In this document: one piece after another, positions 5,332 through 6,834 of the stretch
How positions within the stretch are numbered: position 1 is the first letter of the stretch
How the letters are laid out: every line of letters starts with the position of its first letter
DNA from: Thermomicrobiaceae bacterium
GTDB taxonomy: Bacteria; Chloroflexota; Chloroflexia; Thermomicrobiales; Thermomicrobiaceae
Assembly: GCA_025966355.1 (NCBI GenBank)
Contig: JAICWZ010000101.1
Location: forward strand, 1-6,834
Length of the DNA: 6,834 nucleotides
Reading direction: 5' to 3'
Position numbers and translations under genes: made by a program
Notes under the pieces: generated by a model
What the model was told of the DNA's origin: nothing
The model's input: only the letters and a program-made list of their open reading frames with translations
Databases searched by the model: none

Positions 5332-6322
5332 AAGAACGATCCGCCGTGTCAGCCGACCGCAACCAGTCCACATACTGCTCGATTCCCGTCTCGATGCGAT
5401 AGCTCGGCTCGAAGCCGGTGGCGCGCCAGAGGCGGCGGTTGTCGAAGGTGAGACGGCCGGAATCGGCGGAGAGCGGGATGTTGGCTTCGGCTTCGCTGGC
5501 GACCCATTCGACATTGGTACCAGGGATGGCTGCCGCGACCGCCGCGATCAGGCGCGCTTGCGGCACCGGCTCGCCAGCGAGGTTGAACGTGTCATGCGGC
5601 AGTTCAGGCGTCGTGAGCAGCAGGCGCACGCCTTTAGCGACGTCGGCGGCGTGGATCCAGGACTGGGTCACGTGCGGCGCGTTCGGCTTGAGCGTTTCGC
5701 CGGCCAGCGCCAGATGAGCCGCCAGGTATGCGCTCGACATCGACTCACGCGCACCGGTCGGCCGCTCATATGGGCCGTAGACCGTGCCGGGCCGCACGAT
5801 GCGCACGTCGAGTCCATAGTGCGCCTGCGCCCAGTGGCAGAGCCGTTCGCCGGTGATCTTGGAGAGCGGATACATCCGGTCGCCGCGATGCAGCGGGCCG
5901 TCTTCGTCGACGACGTAGTCCGTCGCGTCACGCCGCTCGTAGACCGAGACCGAACTGAAGTAGATGAAGCGCTCGACACCATGCTTCGCGGCCGCTTGCA
6001 GCAGCGAAATCGTGCTTGCCGAGTTCACATCGAGGATCTGGCGCGGATCAGCGCGCTCCATCTCCAGCGTCGGCGTAATCGCGGCCGCATGCACGATATG
6101 CGTCGGCTGATGCTCGGCGAAGAGCCGCTCGATCGTCGCCGCCTCGCGAATATCGCCCTGCACGAAGGTGACGCGCGCTTCCGAGCCGGTGCCCAGTTCG
6201 CGCATGAGCCGCGCCTCCGGCTCATTCCGATCGAAGGCGACGACCGTATCGCCCGCCTCGTAGAAATGCAGCACAAGATTTGACGGTACGAAGCCGGTCG
6301 CGCCGGTCAGCAGGATCTTCAT
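5330..6322 (-). CDS. NAD-dependent epimerase/dehydratase (extended SDR)
   Basis: A 330-residue Rossmann-fold enzyme of the nucleotide-sugar epimerase/dehydratase group. The nucleotide-binding motif is TGATGFVPSN (residues 6-15): G7 and G10 are present, but the third glycine of GxxGxxG is P13. D31 at the end of the second strand points to NAD(H) rather than NADP(H). VQGDIRE (54-60), HAAAITPT (78-85), FSSVSVYE (122-129) and the catalytic pair Y151-x-x-x-K155 (YPLSK) follow, then VRPGTVYGPYERP. The length is normal. The actual sugar or other substrate cannot be told from these motifs. AGGG at 6331-6334 (minus-strand sense) gives a modest ribosome site eight bases before the ATG. It is convergent with tag, divergent from the secreted-protein gene, and has no operon partner in the window. 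Confidence 0.93.
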   Translation of the reverse strand: MKILLTGATGFVPSNLVLHFYEAGDTVVAFDRNEPEARLMRELGTGSEARVTFVQGDIREAATIERLFAEHQPTHIVHAAAITPTLEMERADPRQILDVNSASTISLLQAAAKHGVERFIYFSSVSVYERRDATDYVVDEDGPLHRGDRMYPLSKITGERLCHWAQAHYGLDVRIVRPGTVYGPYERPTGARESMSSAYLAAHLALAGETLKPNAPHVTQSWIHAADVAKGVRLLLTTPELPHDTFNLAGEPVPQARLIAAVAAAIPGTNVEWVASEAEANIPLSADSGRLTFDNRRLWRATGFEPSYRIETGIEQYVDWLRSADTADRS

Positions 6323-6385
6323 GGCGACACCCTATCGATTCTTGAACGACTGAAGGCCAAATCATGCACCAGAGTCTTGCTGTGT

Positions 6386-6414
6386 ACGGTAGATGTCGAG
6401 GCGAGCACGGTCAA
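6386..6414 (-). promoter_or_regulatory. Candidate promoter of the epimerase gene
   Basis: On the minus strand TTGACC (6414-6409) is followed by a 17-bp spacer and TACCGT (6391-6386). The -35 is one base off consensus. The -10 keeps only T1, A2 and T6. It lies about 64 bases upstream of the ATG. Confidence 0.35.
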
Positions 6415-6445
6415 TAGCCAGGCACAGAAGCACGCCCTGCCGCTA

Positions 6446-6466
6446 CAAGCATCTTGCTTGATGCTT
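6446..6466. repeat. Short inverted repeat in divergent intergenic region
   Basis: AAGCATC (6447-6453) pairs with GATGCTT (6460-6466) around a 6-nt loop. An alternative fold pairs CAAGCA with TGCTTG (6446-6451 with 6455-6460). It lies between the two outward promoter candidates and has no T-run. It could be an operator or chance. Confidence 0.4.
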
Positions 6467-6531
6467 CCCATCCGATCTACGTCGCACACGCTCGCGTTTT
6501 CGATTTGGGCACTTGATACTCGCTTCTGTCA

Positions 6532-6560
6532 TTGTCAATGGATTCGCTATGCCGTATTAT
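6532..6560 (+). promoter_or_regulatory. Candidate sigma-70-like promoter of the secreted-protein gene
   Basis: TTGTCA (6532-6537), a 17-bp spacer and TATTAT (6555-6560), each five of six to consensus at ideal spacing. The transcript would start near 6567 and carry a leader of about 130 bases. Confidence 0.6.
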
Positions 6561-6697
6561 TCTCAAGGAGTTCTAGCCCAAAAGTACTATATGGTCAGGC
6601 CGTGTTCGGGCACGCGGCGGAAAGGAAGGTGGAACGGCTCGAACGAGAACAGGTTACGATCGTTGATTACTTGGTCTCTGAGGGAGGGGAAGAGTCC

Positions 6698-6834
6698 ATG
6701 CGTAAGTTGCTTACGGCCATCGCTATGGTGGTCGGGTTGATGGCATTTCCGGCATTGGGCGGATTCGCGGCGTCGAGTACGACCGTCGTCGTTACACCGG
6801 CCAATATGCAGGGCTGGGCGTTCGTAGATGATAA
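6698..6834 (+). CDS. Secreted protein of unknown function (N-terminal fragment)
   Basis: The first 45 residues of a protein whose remainder lies beyond the window. The sequence has a classical export signal: positively charged start (MRKLL), a hydrophobic stretch (residues 6-24, AIAMVVGLMAFPALGG core) and a small-residue cleavage region around FAASS. The mature part begins TTVVVTPANMQGWAF. I do not recognise the family. The ATG is supported by the very strong purine-rich ribosome site GGGAGGGGA (6682-6690) seven bases upstream and by the signal peptide that starts right there. The reading frame is also open upstream, as far as an ATG at 6461 and including a GTG at 6602, but those starts would bury the signal peptide and the earliest one precedes the promoter. 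Expression probably comes from the promoter at 6532-6560. Confidence 0.7.
   Translation, partial: MRKLLTAIAMVVGLMAFPALGGFAASSTTVVVTPANMQGWAFVDD

Noticed and set aside
5558..6283. Long + strand open frame (241 codons) opposite the epimerase
   Set aside because: It is antisense to a complete SDR protein with intact motifs and resembles nothing known.
6447..6466. Inverted repeat as an intrinsic terminator
   Set aside because: There is no T-run after it and it lies between divergent genes, where a terminator is not expected.
1..6834. CRISPR array, tRNA, rRNA, phage or toxin-antitoxin genes
   Set aside because: No evenly spaced direct repeats, cloverleaf sequences or recognisable proteins of these kinds were seen.

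Overview
The window is a stretch of high-GC bacterial chromosome carrying seven protein genes, six of them of recognisable families. The gene set suggests a Gram-positive-like or Chloroflexota (Thermomicrobia-type) bacterium: a class I-alpha-like glutamine synthetase, a PPOX-class enzyme of the F420-dependent kind, a kynureninase, a tandem GNAT acetyltransferase, and a Tag glycosylase. The lineage is an inference from protein character only and is not certain.

Layout. (1) 1-568, + strand: C-terminal part of glutamine synthetase, closed by a strong intrinsic terminator (589-629). (2) 630-1151: a gene-free stretch that holds a striking inverted repeat element of about 290 bp. Its arms are near-identical over 53 bp and enclose a 167-bp centre. 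(3) 1152-1565, +: small PPOX/F420-type oxidoreductase. It converges with (4) 1581-2246, -: PdxH, pyridoxamine 5'-phosphate oxidase. (5) 2247-2441: divergent control region with a perfect 15-nt palindrome overlapping the -35 of a good sigma-70-like promoter. (6) 2442-5260, +: probable three-gene operon of kynureninase (kynU), a two-domain GNAT acetyltransferase and DNA-3-methyladenine glycosylase I (tag). (7) 5261-5329: convergent gap filled by a diverged third copy of the repeat seen at 720-771. (8) 5330-6322, -: NAD-dependent epimerase/dehydratase (extended SDR). (9) 6323-6697: divergent intergenic region with a promoter candidate in each direction. (10) 6698-6834, +: start of a secreted protein of unknown function, cut by the window end.

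How the parts may work together. KynU needs pyridoxal phosphate and PdxH makes it. The two genes are divergent and share a control region with a candidate operator, so co-regulation of cofactor supply and a cofactor-dependent enzyme is plausible but unproven. No other kynurenine-pathway gene is present, so the kynureninase is an orphan within this window. No phage, CRISPR, tRNA or rRNA sequence was seen. The least ordinary content is the repeat family (three copies in 6.8 kb, two as an inverted pair) and the palindrome-over-promoter arrangement.
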